Assembly: GCA_032871835.1 (NCBI GenBank)
Contig: CM065297.1
Span: forward strand, 29,397,598 to 29,461,597
DNA length: 64,000 nt
DNA from: Dipteronia dyeriana
Taxonomy: Eukaryota; Streptophyta; Magnoliopsida; Sapindales; Sapindaceae
Direction: 5' to 3'
Shown one piece after another: positions 1 through 11,651 of this stretch (its first letter is position 1; each line of letters begins with the position of its first letter). Made by a program: the position numbers and the translations under genes. The notes beneath the pieces are model-generated. The model saw only the letters and a list, made by a program, of their open reading frames with translations. It ran no database searches and had not been told where the DNA came from.

Positions 1-255
1 GCCTTGAATGTCCTCATGCCACCAAGTTGACGATGTTTCACAACATGAGTATAAAAAGCATAATATCTCAACTCAATCAAAACATATAACAAAAGAACTT
101 CTTCAAAAATAATCCATAAATTTTGACCATCATAACAATCATAATGTGAGATAACCAAGTTCATATCAATAAATGGAGTATTCAAAGCTAGCAAGCAAGA
201 ATTCTCAACATAATTGATATATAGCCTCAAAGCTATCTCACATGTGCTTCTTATT

Positions 256-2310
256 TTAGTGATAAGAGTACTCACCCTTGAACCACTTGTTCTTGGGTGT
301 ACCTACACAAACATTTCCAATATCATCCTTGACAACAATGTTAAATCTAGAGTAAAGTTCTTCAATGACTTGATTAACAAGAATATCATTAACACACTCT
401 TCCTTAACATTTTCAATACAAGATTTCTCAAGTTGAACAAGATTAGAATTCTTTCTACTCCACAACTTTTTCTCATGCTTAGTAATATTATCATGTTTAT
501 CAACTTTCAAGACCTTAGCATGTTCAAGTTGAAGTTTAATCTCTTTATCCCTAGATTCATTTCCTAATTTGCATTTTTCAATATATTTATAACACCTAGG
601 CTTAATGTGACCTATTGTGTAGCAATAATGGCGAATTGGAATAAAAGATGAGATTGTACCTTTTGGAGTTGAACTAGCTTCACTAGGAGTTTGTAAAGAT
701 ACCTTGTCCGCAAACTTCTTCTTGGCTTTTGATCTTCTCTTCTTGTGTGGTTTCTTTTCAATCACGACTTTATCCAAGTGAATAGGAAGTGGTGCTTCCA
801 AAAACTCCTCTTCAACTACCAAGTCATCTTCACCACTATGAGAGTTAACAAGATTCCTAACACTAGACACACTTACCGAATCATTCACTAAGTCCTTGAT
901 AGCCTCCTTAGCCGTGTCTATCTCTTCCATCAATTATTGTTCTCTCTTCCTCAAAGAAAATATCACATTATCCTTCTCAAGGTTTATCATTTCAAGTTCT
1001 CTAAACTTCTTCACAATATCACCTTTTTCACCAAGAAGTCTACGAGTAACAACCACAAACTCATCTAGTTGCTTCTTAATCAAATCATCCTTCTAAACTA
1101 CTTCTCTTTGAGCATTGTCTCTAGCTTCTTCAAGCTTTTCTATATTTTTCAACAACTCAAGATTAGTAGGAATGGAACTAGAGCTTCCATCATGATTTGC
1201 ATCAAGGTCCTTGTTCAAAGATATTATACTACTAACATCTTGTGGAGAATGAGAAGCCGATAGAGCTACATAGTTGCTCACCAACTCTTCATCACTTGAA
1301 GACTCACTACTAGAGCTCTCATTGTCACTAGAATTATCATCACTCCAAGTAGCCGCCAACACTTTGCCTTTCTTGTCTTTCTTAGATGGCTTCTTGGTAC
1401 ACTTACTAGCAAAGTGACCAAAACCTTGACAATTATAGCATTGAACCTCATTTTTGTTCATGGCTTGACTATTCTTCACAATCCTTGGAGATGATGTTCT
1501 CTTGACTCCTTTTTCCTTAGAAGACTTGCTTTTAGGCTTGGCATTCTTCTTTAGAAACTTCTTGAACCTTCTAACCAAGAGTGCCATTTCATCATTTTCA
1601 TCATCACTCTCCTCCTTAATAGCATTAAGAGCGATTCCCTTACTCTTGATCTTTGGCTTCAAGCACATCTCATAAGTTTGGAGAGACCCAAGCAACTCAT
1701 CAATATTCATACTATCCGTATCCTTGCTTTCCTCAATGGTCGTCACCTTTGATTTGAATCTCTTAGGAAGAGACCTAAGGACTTTCCAATTTAAACGCTT
1801 TTTTGAGATAGGTACTCCAAGTGCTTGACATTGGTAAGCTATGTTAAGAAGCCAGAATTGAATGTTTTCAAACTTTTCTTCCTCACCCATACTTAAACCT
1901 TCAAATTGTGATGCCAACATTTGAAGCCTCGATTTCTTCACCGCTAAGGTTCCTTCATTAGTAACTTGAAGAGTATCCCAAGCTTCCTTTGTAGATTCAA
2001 GATTTTGGATGTAGGAGAATTGATGCCCATTAACTCCTCCAAAGGTGGAATTCATAGCACGATGGTGCCATTTAACAACCTCAAACTCATTCATTGTCCA
2101 TTCACTCATTGGCTTGAGTATCATGGTTCCATCCTCTAAAACCTTGGTAGGAGGACTATAACCTTCTTCCACTACCATCCAAGCCCTTTCATCAATAGAG
2201 CGGATGTAGGCTTTCATCCTCAACTTCCAATAAACATAGTTTGTGCCACGAAGTAATGGTGGCCTAGTATTTGAGGCTCCTTCTGCTATTACATCATCTT
2301 GAAAACCCAT
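256..2310 (-). pseudogene. gag: copia gag (element A), two nonsense codons
   Basis: This is the structural Gag protein, which would form the cytoplasmic particle packaging element RNA. It is one continuous frame of about 684 codons. It is interrupted by a TAG at 1093-1095 and a TAA at 934-936; copy B has a Glu codon at the latter site. The start at 2310 opens with MGFQDDVIAEG, 70 bases after the primer site. Residues about 20-215 form the copia gag (UBN2-type) domain. A zinc knuckle CYNCQGFGHFASKC (CX2CX4HX4C) lies at 291-304. An acidic Ser/Glu stretch follows, then a predicted coiled coil (LLKNIEKLEEARDNAQRE). A second knuckle-like HYCYTIGHIKPRC lacks its first Cys. No protease or RT is seen downstream in the window. 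Confidence 0.85.
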
Positions 2311-2380
2311 GACTTTAAATGCCTTACAAAAACTGTGAAAGTATCACCCCAGACTCACACTAAGTGCAATCTAGTGTCCT

Positions 2381-2392
2381 GCTCTGATACCA
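2381..2392 (-). other. primer-binding site, element A
   Basis: Minus-strand TGGTATCAGAGC lies two bases inside the end of the LTR. This is the standard plant primer site complementary to the 3' end of initiator methionine tRNA. It fixes the element on the minus strand with its 5' LTR to the right. Confidence 0.9.
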
Positions 2393-2887
2393 ATCGAAAA
2401 TACAATCACGTTTATATGCTTAAGGCTAACCTAGAGGAGGAGGGGGGGGGGTGAATAGGTTAGACACCTATTTCGACTCCCTTAGAAACAAACAAAAGTT
2501 TGTATCTCTAGATTGCTTGTATCACAATATATATATTAATTAAAGACAATTAATCAATATATAAACACAAGTAAAGTGTGATACAAACAAGTAATTGTAA
2601 CATATACACAATCAATATTATAAAGAGGAAGCAACATACAAAGAAAGTTCTATCCACAATACAAATATTAGAGAGATAGGGATAGAGAAAAGTTGACATA
2701 AGATATAACGTGGTAAACCTCCGAAGAGAAAACATCCACGGGCTAACAGCGACCGGCAGACAAAATCCACTAGTAGATAAGACAAGTACAATCTCTCAAG
2801 TGACCTCTACACCTAGAAACTACCCTCCTATCCTACTCTAGAAGTTGTCGCCCTTTGCTTAACATTCCGAGGCTTCACACCTCTAGT

Positions 2888-3142
2888 CAAGACTTCCTTG
2901 CTCGTCTTATCCGGATCTTCACAACCCAAGGCAAGACTTCTTGCTCAACTATCCAAGTCTTCCCGACTCTAGTCGAGACTTCCTTGCTCACCTATCCGAG
3001 TTCTCCCAACTCTAGGCAAGACTTCTTGCTCGACTATTCAAGGCTTCACACCTGTAGCCAAGACTTCCTTGCTCGACAATCCGAGGCTTCACACCTCTTG
3101 CCAAGACTTCTTGCTCAACATCATAGGTCTCACACCTATTCT
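2888..3142. repeat. 42-bp minisatellite in copia LTR A, 6 units
   Basis: Units begin CAAGACTTCCTTGCTC or CAAGACTTCTTGCTC and alternate, with period 42-43 bp (255 bp in all). A partial seventh unit follows. Copy B has eight full units and the third copy six. Because 42 is divisible by three, open frames arise across the array; I do not regard them as genes. Confidence 0.85.
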
Positions 3143-4092
3143 CAAAACTTCCTTCTCACAAGGCATCTAGGTGATCATGAATGCAAAAACCCAAACAAGC
3201 ACGCAACATAGAATGCTATGATTAACACATCCTATGGAAAATACTAGACATGAGCATGAATGCACAAATCACATATAGTCTAGTTAGTCATGCATGTGTA
3301 ATTAACTCTAGATCATATAAGATATGTTCAATATTAATCACAACCTAGATCCATGCATAGATCTAAACTTGAATTACAAGATATGTTCAATAAAACACAA
3401 GATCAAGTTTAAATCACACAAACCAAAAACATTCTAAAATCATATGACAAAGTCAAATAGATCTAAGCAAAAGTTCTAGAGCATATTTCTAATCATAGAT
3501 TCAACAAATCACATGAATAGCTCAAAAGAACATAAGCACATGTATTATGTGAAAAATTTGGCCAAGAGAGCCTAATATATGTGAGGAACTATTTTTCTCA
3601 AAATCAATCAATCAAAGATAATCAAATAGTCCTAGAATCAAAGCTAGAACAATACAATCCCAAACATGTGATAACATAGGCAAAATCAAAACCTAACTCA
3701 ACATGAATGATTTCAATTGAAACTCAACCTAGCTTTGAAAGAGTTTAAAACTCAAATCAAAACACTCACAATATACAAATATATGTAGAAGAAGAAAATC
3801 CAAGGCAATTGACCAAGTTTTAAAAGAAAACTTAGAGAGAAAATCAATACCTTAGTTGATCTAGCTGCAGTCCCGTTTTTGTATGATTAGACACTGAAAA
3901 CAGCTGCAAAATAAACTCAAACCTTCAGAGAAAAGATGGATGATGAATAGATTAACACTCTCAATTTTGAATCACTCAAATCGGAGTTAAAATGAAGAAG
4001 TTATGGTGTTTGGAATGTGAGAAAATTTAGAGAGAAAATTCTGCACACTTGATTTGAATTTCTTCTTAGAATGAAGTGTGAGAGGGAGAGAG

Positions 4093-4100
4093 TTTATAAA
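4093..4100 (-). promoter_or_regulatory. TATA box of LTR A
   Basis: TTTATAAA in a CT-rich context (minus strand CCTTTATAAACTCTC) is conserved at 7504-7511 in LTR B. It lies about 100 bases downstream, in element orientation, of the GC-rich inverted repeat. It is the best candidate for the retroelement core promoter. Confidence 0.6.
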
Positions 4101-4156
4101 GGAGTGGGAAAGAAGAAAGATGAAAAGACGAATTTGCCCACCTTTGGAAGTAGTCC

Positions 4157-4226
4157 CCCGAGATGGCTTGTGGGCATCTCGGGGCAGCAAGGTTGTGCGG
4201 CCGAGATGGCCACGCTCCATCTCGGG
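4157..4226. promoter_or_regulatory. GC-rich inverted repeats in LTR A (decayed G-box centre)
   Basis: Two inverted repeats built on CCGAGATGG/CCATCTCGG sit in an otherwise AT-rich LTR: CCCGAGATG..CATCTCGGGG (4157-4184) and GCCGAGATGG..CCATCTCGGG (4199-4226). The centre of the second reads CACGCT, where copy B has CACGTG. The position upstream of the TATA box suggests a cis-regulatory role, which is inference. Confidence 0.55.
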
Positions 4227-5010
4227 CATGCACACCTCCATGGCCTTTCGGCCATGGTGCATTCCCCTCGCGCTCCCTCGCGTTCTTCGACCGTTCTCCG
4301 GCCTTTGAACTCGGAATTTGAATCCATTTATGGATTACGAACCATAACTCTCACATGGACATGGAAATATAAGATACTCAACCCAAAAAATAATAATTCG
4401 ACTCGATATATGAAGACGAAGACAATGTATGAAACATGAGTTGAAAGTGTAGTATCTTTTGACTTTGAACTTGAAATCAATAGTATGAGTAACCGAAATG
4501 ACCGGATCTCAATCAAGAATAATTTAAGACTAAATCCAAGTTCAAAATCCATGTTATACAAACATATACACACACAAACACAATTCACACTAGAGTGCAA
4601 ACTACATAGAGATAGTTTCCAATCATGCATATTCCAAAACATGTTATTTCCAAACCAATGCGTGAGGATTCATCTTCAAGTGTGTGAATGTGTTACACAT
4701 GGTGCACAACGATACAGGGACACATATGAATGAATTGTATATGTATGCCTATAAAGGTGCACAATGATACAGGTACACAAATATATGATATGTGTGTGTG
4801 TGCCTAAGCCTTTTAAGAGAAAGATAAGGTCTTAGTATACCTTTGTAGAACCAAATTGCATCCTTTCTCTTTGAAGACTTAGAACTTGCTTTGACTTGTT
4901 GTTTCTTCTTCCTTGAAGCTTGAATCATCATGAACCTACACAACTAAGTCATTACAAGGTAAACATCATTTTGATATGAAATTAATGCCAACACAAACTA
5001 AAACCTAACA

Positions 5011-5694
5011 GGTTGGGCTCCCTTCTTGATTGCTGTAACCTTAACAGGGGATAGGCTCCCTATTCTGTTAATGAAAACTGTCTTTAGTTCTTGTTTGTGT
5101 TTTCTTCAATGGATTTTGACTTGGTTGGCATGTACTTGCTTCATTTCTGATCTTGATCTGGGTGTAACCTCTTGACTTAACTCAACTTGGGAAAACTAAC
5201 AAGATGGAAAAACTGCAGAAGTGTGATAGTAGATAGCTAGCTCGAGCTTTCAACTCTCAACAGAAACTTGTAGCTTGGTGATTTTAGTAAATAGTCCCCT
5301 TGCATGATTGCAAACTGGTTCGCACCTGTCACAGTAAGCAAACACATGTACATGGAGAATTAGCGACCAGTAATAACTAGGATATTGGAGTATTAAGTAA
5401 AAGAGCTTTCGATTCTCGAGCCCCTCTAGGGGGTTATAGCCCGAGTGAAGCTTCATGGAGGGCTATCTAGCTATCTCCTAGACTTGAGATCGAGATGGAA
5501 ATCATGCTCTTAAACTAGTCCTTCTTGGGGGCGATAGCCCGACCAAGATATCAGGAGGGCTATGTAGCTATATTTTGGTCTTGAGATCTAGTTGGCAACT
5601 ATGCTCTTGTACTCAGATCCTTCTTGGGGGTTCTAGCTCGACCAAGGCATCAGGAGAGCTATCTAGATATTTCCTGGTCTTGAGATCTGGATGA
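5011..5694 (-). mobile_element. Tat 3'-UTR fragment between two copia LTRs
   Basis: This aligns with the M 3' UTR (about 31200-31700) and, reversed, with the E 3' UTR (55400-55807). Shared landmarks include the segment with CACCTGTCACAGTAAGC and the 99-bp repeats (about three units, 5410-5694: GGCATCAGGAGAGCTATCTAG and relatives). It carries no coding sequence. Its ends are the outer edges of copia LTRs A and B, so the copia elements inserted into or beside an older Tat copy. Confidence 0.7.
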
Positions 5695-5819
5695 CTAAAA
5701 ATACAATCATGGTTAAATGCTCAAGGCTAACCTAGAGAATGAGGGGGTGAATAGGTTAGACACCTTTTTCGACTCCTTTAGAAACAAACAAAAGTTTGTC
5801 CCTCTAGATTGCTTGTATC

Positions 5820-5822
<3 letters not shown>

Positions 5823-5859
<37 letters not shown>
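5823..5859. repeat. (TA)n microsatellite in LTR B
   Basis: An uninterrupted run of about 18 TA dinucleotides. LTR A has only a short version at the same place, so this is a local expansion. Confidence 0.9.
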
Positions 5860-5865
<6 letters not shown>

Positions 5866-6215
5866 ATTAAAGACAATTAATCAATATATAAACACATGTA
5901 AAGTGTGATACAAATAAGTAATTGTAACACATACACAATCTATATTATAAAGAGGAATTCAACATACATAAAGAGTTCTATCCACAACACAAATATTAGA
6001 GAGATAGGGATAGAGAAAAGTTCACACAAGATATAACGTGGTAAACCTCCAAAGAGGAAACATCCATGGGCTAGCAACCACCGGCAAACAAAATCCACTA
6101 GTAGATAAGACAAGTACAATCTCTCAAGTGACATCTTCACCTAGAAACTACCCTTCTATCCTACTCTAGAAGTTGTCACCCTATACTCAACAATCTGAGG
6201 CATCACACCTCTTGT

Positions 6216-6555
6216 CAAGACTTCCTTGCTCACCTTATCCAGATCTTCACAACCCAAGGTAAGACTTCTTGCTAAACTATTTGAGTCTTCCCGACTCTAG
6301 TCAAGACTTCCTTGCTCACCTATCCGAGTTCTCCCAACTCTAGGCAAGACTTCTTGCTCGACAATCCAAGTCTTCCCGACTCTAGTCAAGACTTCCTTGC
6401 TCACCTATCCAAGTTCTCCCAATTATAGGCAAGACTTCTTACTCGACTATCCAAGACTTCACACCTCTAGCCAAGACTTCCTTGCTCGACAAACCGAGGC
6501 TTCACACCTCTTGCCAAGACTTCTTGCTCAACACCATAGGTCCCACACCTATTGT
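6216..6555. repeat. 42-bp minisatellite in copia LTR B, 8 units
   Basis: Same alternating CAAGACTTCCTTGCTC / CAAGACTTCTTGCTC units as in LTR A. The array is 340 bp against 255 bp, a difference of exactly two units (85 bp). This suggests gain or loss of one dimer. Confidence 0.85.
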
Positions 6556-7503
6556 CAAGACTTCCTTCTCACAAGGCATCTAGGTGATCATGAATGTAAA
6601 ATGAAAACAAGCACGCAACATAGAATGCTATGATCAAAACATCCTATGGAAAATACTAGACATGAGCATGAAAGCACAAATCACATATAGTCTAGTTCAT
6701 CATGAATGAGTAGTCAATCTAGATTATGTAAGATATGAACAACATTAATCACAAACAAGATTCATGCATATATCTAAACTTGAATCATAAGATATGATCA
6801 ACAAATCACAAGATCAAGTTTAAATCACAAAAACCTAAAACATGCTAAAATCATATGACAATGTCAAATAGATCTAAGCATAAGTTCTAGAGCATATTCC
6901 TAATCATAGATTCAATAAATCACATGAATAGCTCAAAAGAACATAAGCACATGTATTATGTGAGAATTTTGGCGAAGAGAGCCTAATACATGTGATGAAA
7001 TATTTTTCACAAAATCAATCAATCAAAGATCACAAAATAGTCCTAGAATCAAAACTATCACAATACAATCCCAAACATGTGATAACATAGGTAAAATCAA
7101 AACATAACTCAACATGAATGATTTCAATTGAAAATCAACCTAGCTTTGAAAGTGTTCAAAACACAAATCAAAACACTCACAATATACAAATATATGTAGA
7201 AGAAGAAAACCCAAGGCAATTAACCAAGTTTTAAAAGAAAACTTAGAGAGAAAATCAATACCTTAGTTGATCTAGGTGCAGTCTTGTTTTTGTATGATTA
7301 GACACCAAAAAAAGCAGAATAATTAACTGAATCCTTCAGAGAAAAGATAGAGGATGAATAGATGAATACTCTCTACTTCAAATCACTCAAATCGGAGTTC
7401 AAATGAAGAAGTTATGGTGTTTGGGAAGTGAGAAAATTTAGAGAGAAAATTCTGCACACTTGATTTGAATTTCTTCTTAGAATGAAATGTGAGAGGGAGA
7501 GAG

Positions 7504-7511
7504 TTTATAAA
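7504..7511 (-). promoter_or_regulatory. TATA box of LTR B
   Basis: TTTATAAA is at the same place as in LTR A. In element orientation it lies 108 bases after the palindrome ending at 7620 and before about 1.8 kb of R/U5, which contains the minisatellite. Confidence 0.6.
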
Positions 7512-7572
7512 GGGGTAGGAGACTTGGACATGCAAAATGACCAAGAGGGGTAAAGAGAAGCCAAGCAAGCTT

Positions 7573-7646
7573 GCTGCCCGAGATGGCGGGAGGGCATCTC
7601 GGGGCAGCAAGCCTTCTGCCCCGAGATGGCCACGTGCCATCTCGGG
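7573..7646. promoter_or_regulatory. paired GC-rich palindromes with a central G-box, LTR B
   Basis: The first inverted repeat has arms GCTGCCCGAGATG (7573-7585) and CATCTCGGGGCAGC (7595-7608), with one extra G. The second has perfect 10-base arms CCCGAGATGG (7620-7629) and CCATCTCGGG (7637-7646) around CCACGTG. The CACGTG at 7631-7636 is the G-box core bound by plant bZIP and bHLH factors. A promoter-proximal enhancer role is inferred from its position. Confidence 0.6.
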
Positions 7647-7952
7647 AAAGAAGTTTATGCTTGCTTCTTTCTCCTTTGATCCTCCTTCGCGTTCTTCGAC
7701 CGTTCTCCTGCAGCCGAACTCAGAATTCGAATTCATTTACACGAACCGTAACTCTCACACGGACATGGACATATAAGATACTCAACCCAGAAAATAATAA
7801 TTCGACTCAATATACGAAGACGAAGACGAAGACAATGTATGAAACATGAGTTGAAAGTGTAGTATCTTTTGACTTTGAACTTGAAATCAATAGTATGAGT
7901 AACCGAAATGACCGGCACTCAATCAAGAATGATTTAAGACTAAATCCAAGTT

Positions 7953-8012
7953 CAATATCCATGTTATACAAACATATACACACAATATCCATGTTATACA
8001 AACATATACACA
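7953..8012. repeat. 30-bp tandem duplication in LTR B
   Basis: A unit beginning CAATATCCATGTTATAC occurs twice head to tail (7953-7982, 7983-8012). LTR A has a single copy near 4545, so this arose after the LTRs diverged. Confidence 0.85.
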
Positions 8013-8449
8013 CACAAACGCAATTCACACTAGAATGCAAACTACATAGAGATAGTTTCTAATCATGCATATTCCAAAACATGTTATTTACAAACCAATG
8101 CATGAGCATTCATCTTAAAGTGTGTGAATGTGTTATACATGGTGCACAATGATGCATGGACACATATGAATGAATTGTATGTGTGTGTCTATAATGGTGC
8201 ACAACTATGCAGGGACACAAATGTATGATATGTGTGTGTGTGCCTAAGCCTTGTAAGAGAAAGATAAGGTCTTAGTATATCTTTGTAGAAACAAATTGCA
8301 TCCTTTCTCTTTGAAGACTTAGAACTTGCTTTGACTTGTTGTTTCTTCTTCCTTGAAGCTTGAATCATCATGAACCTAAACAACTAAGTCATTACAAGTA
8401 AACATCATTTTGATATAGAATTTATGCCAACACAAACTAAAACCTAACA

Positions 8450-8462
8450 ATCTCCCCGTTTG
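8450..8462 (-). other. polypurine tract, element B
   Basis: Minus-strand AAACGGGGAGAT abuts the LTR start TGTTAGG. This is the plus-strand primer position of a Ty1/copia element and identifies 5695-8449 as the 3' LTR. Confidence 0.8.
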
Positions 8463-8918
8463 GCAAATTCCACGTTAAAACACCTATACATTTACTACAA
8501 ATATAAAAATGAAGATATGTCACAAAATCACTCCCTCACATTACAATGAGTGAGATTCCTATAACTAATCTTCACCAACTCTTGAACTTCATCTTGATCT
8601 TCTCTTGAAGCAACCTACAAATCATCTTAAAGCATAATGCATATACAAGAGAAAAACAACAAATGGCAACATATAATATGGATAAGAATATATAATTAAG
8701 TCCACAAATACATGTATCTCCCCCTCAATACATGCCAAATACAAGAATTCTTAACCAAATCTTAACACTAATTATTACAAGCCACTGAAAGTCCAAAAGT
8801 TCACAAAAAACAACATAAAAAGGAAACTAAGTAACTAGTAATTCATAACAACTCTTTCTTCCCCTTTTTGACATGAAATGATGCCAAAAGGTAAGAAACA
8901 TACCATGAGACTCAAATA
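8463..8918 (-). other. 3' non-coding leader of element B
   Basis: AT-rich sequence between the extra ORF and the PPT, with a C-rich patch near 8861 (CTTCCCCTTTTTGACATG). I see no coding frame and no repeat. Confidence 0.6.
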
Positions 8919-9976
8919 CTAGCTACTAGATCCACCAAAGAAAGATGTGCATGTAGTTGACCTAGCATAATGCTTGATAGGTGGTCTTGAACTTGATGCA
9001 ATACACTCCTCCAACTTTTTTATTATAGCATCTTGTTTTTTAACTATAGCACTAAGCTCATCAACCTTCTTCTTCAAATGCAAAGCCCAATCCGGAAGAA
9101 TGTTTATGCTAGCCTCTTGACAATTAACTTGTGAACTAAAAAGTCCAAAAGTATCACATGTCTTACCCTTATCCTTATATGACATGTATGACACACGTTT
9201 ATCACTATACTTTTCCAAGGGTTGTACCAACATATCATCTCCACTACTTTGAACACCACGAGCTAAACACAAAGAAGTTATAAACCCCGGTAATGCAAGC
9301 TTCTTATCTCCTCTAGTTGAGAAAGCCGCATTATCAAAATAAAACATAAGCAAATCCCTAAGGTTTATAGGTTGATTAGTCACCAAGGCATATACTATTT
9401 TGATCTTGTCTTTATTCAACTCGGTTGAATTCGAAGATCCAATAATATTTGTGCAAATGAAAAGATGCCAAAATGCACTTGCCTTAGTTAACTCATGTTG
9501 ACTAATATATGCTCTACCTTTCCACTCAAAAGAAGCATTGTCACATAGAGTTCTACCCATGATATTAAGATTCTCAATGATATCAACATCTAGAAAGTTT
9601 GAATCAACATCACTAGTAGCCCAAGAAACTTGTTAATGTTTACCAGGTTAACTCTAAACACAACACCCCTAACATCCATCAAAGCATCCAATAAGGTGGC
9701 AATCTCTTTATATTCATGATAAAATTCTCTAACAATAGTGTCATTCACTATTCCTAGCATGCTCACCCAAGATTCCCAATTTCTATCCTTAATGCATTTA
9801 AGAACATAAGAATCTTTACAATTACCAAAGTCAATGCCTCTCTCTTGAAATATCTTCTTAGTTGCAAAGATTTCTAAATCCTTTGACCTTGAAGCTTTAG
9901 ATCTCTTTGAGGTTGGCTTGGCTTTCACAATGGGATTCAATTGATTTTCACTTCTGGTAACTTTAGTTCTTCTCAT
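8919..9976 (-). pseudogene. putative plant transposon protein (PF20167-like) in the env-like position
   Basis: The first frame (9976 to 9590) has a basic N-terminus (MRRTKVTRSENQLNP), then FQERGIDFGNC and VREFYHEYKEIATLLDALM-VRGVVFRVN. The second (9560 to 8919) has SFEWKGRAYISQHELTKASAF, VYALVTNQPINLRDLL, and KLALPGFITSLCLARGV, then a coiled coil (LKKKVDELSAIVKKQDAIIKK). These are features I associate with the putative plant transposon protein domain found in many large plant retroelements. The two frames are out of phase, so one frameshift near 9575 separates them. Its place just before the PPT is where SIRE elements carry an env-like ORF. The molecular function is unknown. Confidence 0.65.
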
Positions 9977-11651
9977 TTGTTCTTGTGAAATAAGATGCTA
10001 TAAACATACAAAAGTGAGTGAATGACAAAACAAGCTTATTAGTCACAAATATATAAAACAATGACATATGACTTAAGAATGAATCATCATGCAAGACAAA
10101 GATAGTGAGTAATATCTTACAAGTATCATTAAGTCAAAATATGCCAACATGTAACAAAATGAAGCATGTGAACATATCATAAAAGAGAACAATGTCTAGC
10201 ATACAATGCTCCCCCTTGATAAATGCCATGACTAAGTTTCATGATAGCACAAGATTCACAGGAAAGTTCACACAATCACACATTCAAGCAATTTGAAGAA
10301 ATATCAACAAAATAAGCTTCATATGCTAAGAGAGATACATAAAGATTTTTCAAGTTCTCTCATAATTCTTCAACAAATATATCATCTTACTCATAAACAA
10401 AGTGTGTGTGTGAGAGATATGCTTCAAATATATATAAAGAAGTAGTTTGATAATCAACATGCAAACAATTTTCAACAACTATTCATCTTAAGATTTTTCC
10501 ATAAAATGTCAAACCGATTATCATCCGGAATTATTTTGCTTTTAAGAGAATATATTTTCAACATATAAGCGTGTGTGTGCATGTGGCTAGTCATATCATT
10601 TCTGTTTTTCAACCTGAGTTCATTTGATTTTCAATTAAACTTCTTTTTAAGCCTTCTTTTTCTTTTTAGGCTTTGAATCAAAGATTTTTTTTTATTGATT
10701 TCTTTCAACACTTCTTTAATTTTTCCATTTTTTTTACATAAACAAAAATTCACTTCATGACGGCTTTAACTCATCACAATGGTGTAGCTCTTTCCAATAT
10801 TGGGTAGCTTTCACAATCAAGGTGTGTAGCCCTTTTCATGAAGGTGCTCGTTGAGTTCTATGTAATTACCGAAGCAAAATGGATACTAACCATAGGTCAT
10901 GTTAAATGTACTTAAGCACAAAAACTTCAAGATGTATCCAATGTTTACATATTAGTAAACTCAACATACTAGCAGAACATATAAGAGAAGCAATGTGCAA
11001 TTTTTAGAAAACCAAGATTTTATGGCTCATAAGCACATGATCTAAGAGCAATAAGTAGAGACTTATTCAAGATCATTACTTTTCTAATGAGTAGCTTTCT
11101 AAGAATATGAAGCTCATATTTTCAAAAGTAATGCCACTCAATATACCAAACACAAACAATCATCAAAGTTAAGATCAATGTGAACAATATCACTATTAGA
11201 TCCTAATATAGCAAATGTCAATGAGAACCATATGTATGCTATACAAAATTCTCTAATATGACATGCTATGAGATGTATGTCTAAAATTGAGTCAAAAGAT
11301 GAATATCTAAGAGAATATGCATTAGAGTATAGAGATACCTTTTTGCACATTATATTCACCAAATATCATACTTCAGCCCATTTTATGAGCACTCTTGCCT
11401 GTAATGTCCTCATGACACCAAGTTGACGATGTTTCACAACAAGAGTATAAAAAGCATAATATCTCAACTCAATCAACACATATAACAAAAGAACTTCTTC
11501 AAAGTTAATCAACAAACTTTAACCATCATAACAATCATGATGTGAGATAACCAAGTTCATATCAATACATGGAGTATTCAAAGCTAGCAAGCAAGAATTC
11601 TTAACACAATTAATATATAGCCTCAAAGCTATCTCATATGTGCTTCTTATA
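9977..11651 (-). other. non-coding spacer between gag and extra ORF, element B
   Basis: 1.7 kb of AT-rich sequence. The part next to gag (11396-11651) is shared with copy A (1-255). It contains T-rich runs near 10680-10740 and short GT repeats. I find no frame with retroviral enzyme motifs and no tandem array. In an autonomous relative pol would be expected here. Confidence 0.65.

Larger units (their letters stand above)
1..5010 (-). mobile_element. Ty1/copia SIRE-like element A, 5' portion (runs off the left edge)
   Basis: On the minus strand the order is 5' LTR (5010 to 2395), Met-type primer site (2392 to 2381), short leader, gag (2310 to 256), then spacer to base 1. The spacer at 1-255 matches the sequence after gag in copy B (11396-11651), where no protease or RT follows. 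Copy A may therefore be the same pol-less type, but its 3' part lies outside the window. The SIRE/Maximus assignment rests on the long gag with a copia gag domain and zinc knuckle, the long LTR and the primer site. It is inferred without a tree. Confidence 0.8.
2395..5010 (-). repeat. copia 5' LTR, element A (2.6 kb)
   Basis: On the minus strand it starts TGTTAGGTTTTAGTTTG at 5010 and ends next to the primer site at 2395. It aligns along its length with the LTR at 5695-8449 and with the fragment at 55808-57232. It carries a poly-G tract followed by GTGAATAGGTTAGACACC near 2440-2465, a 42-bp minisatellite, a GC-rich inverted repeat and a TATA box. The terminal CA at the left end is changed (TCG where the third copy has TTG). 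Confidence 0.85.
5695..8449 (-). repeat. copia 3' LTR, element B (2.75 kb)
   Basis: On the minus strand it starts TGTTAGGTTTTAG at 8449, directly after a polypurine tract, so it is a 3' LTR with its internal region to the right. It is homologous to LTR A with three clear length differences: a (TA)n run near 5823-5859, two extra 42-bp units, and a 30-bp duplication at 7953-8012. The left terminus near 5695 is degraded. Confidence 0.85.

Noticed and set aside
2381..2392. tRNA gene suggested by TGGTATCAGAGC
   Set aside because: Only the 12-base primer site is present. No cloverleaf surrounds it, here or at 48427-48438.
2888..3142. CRISPR-like regular repeats
   Set aside because: Units are directly contiguous with no unique spacers, lie inside a eukaryotic LTR, and vary from unit to unit.
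2855..3211. 118-codon open frame in copia LTR A (and similar frames at 6397-6633 and 56318-56653)
   Set aside because: Produced by the 42-bp minisatellite, whose length is close to a multiple of three. No start context or conserved product.
4071..4439. Overlapping frames through the GC-rich palindrome of LTRs A and B (also 7383-7849)
   Set aside because: Open in several frames at once because of local base composition; not preserved between the two LTRs.
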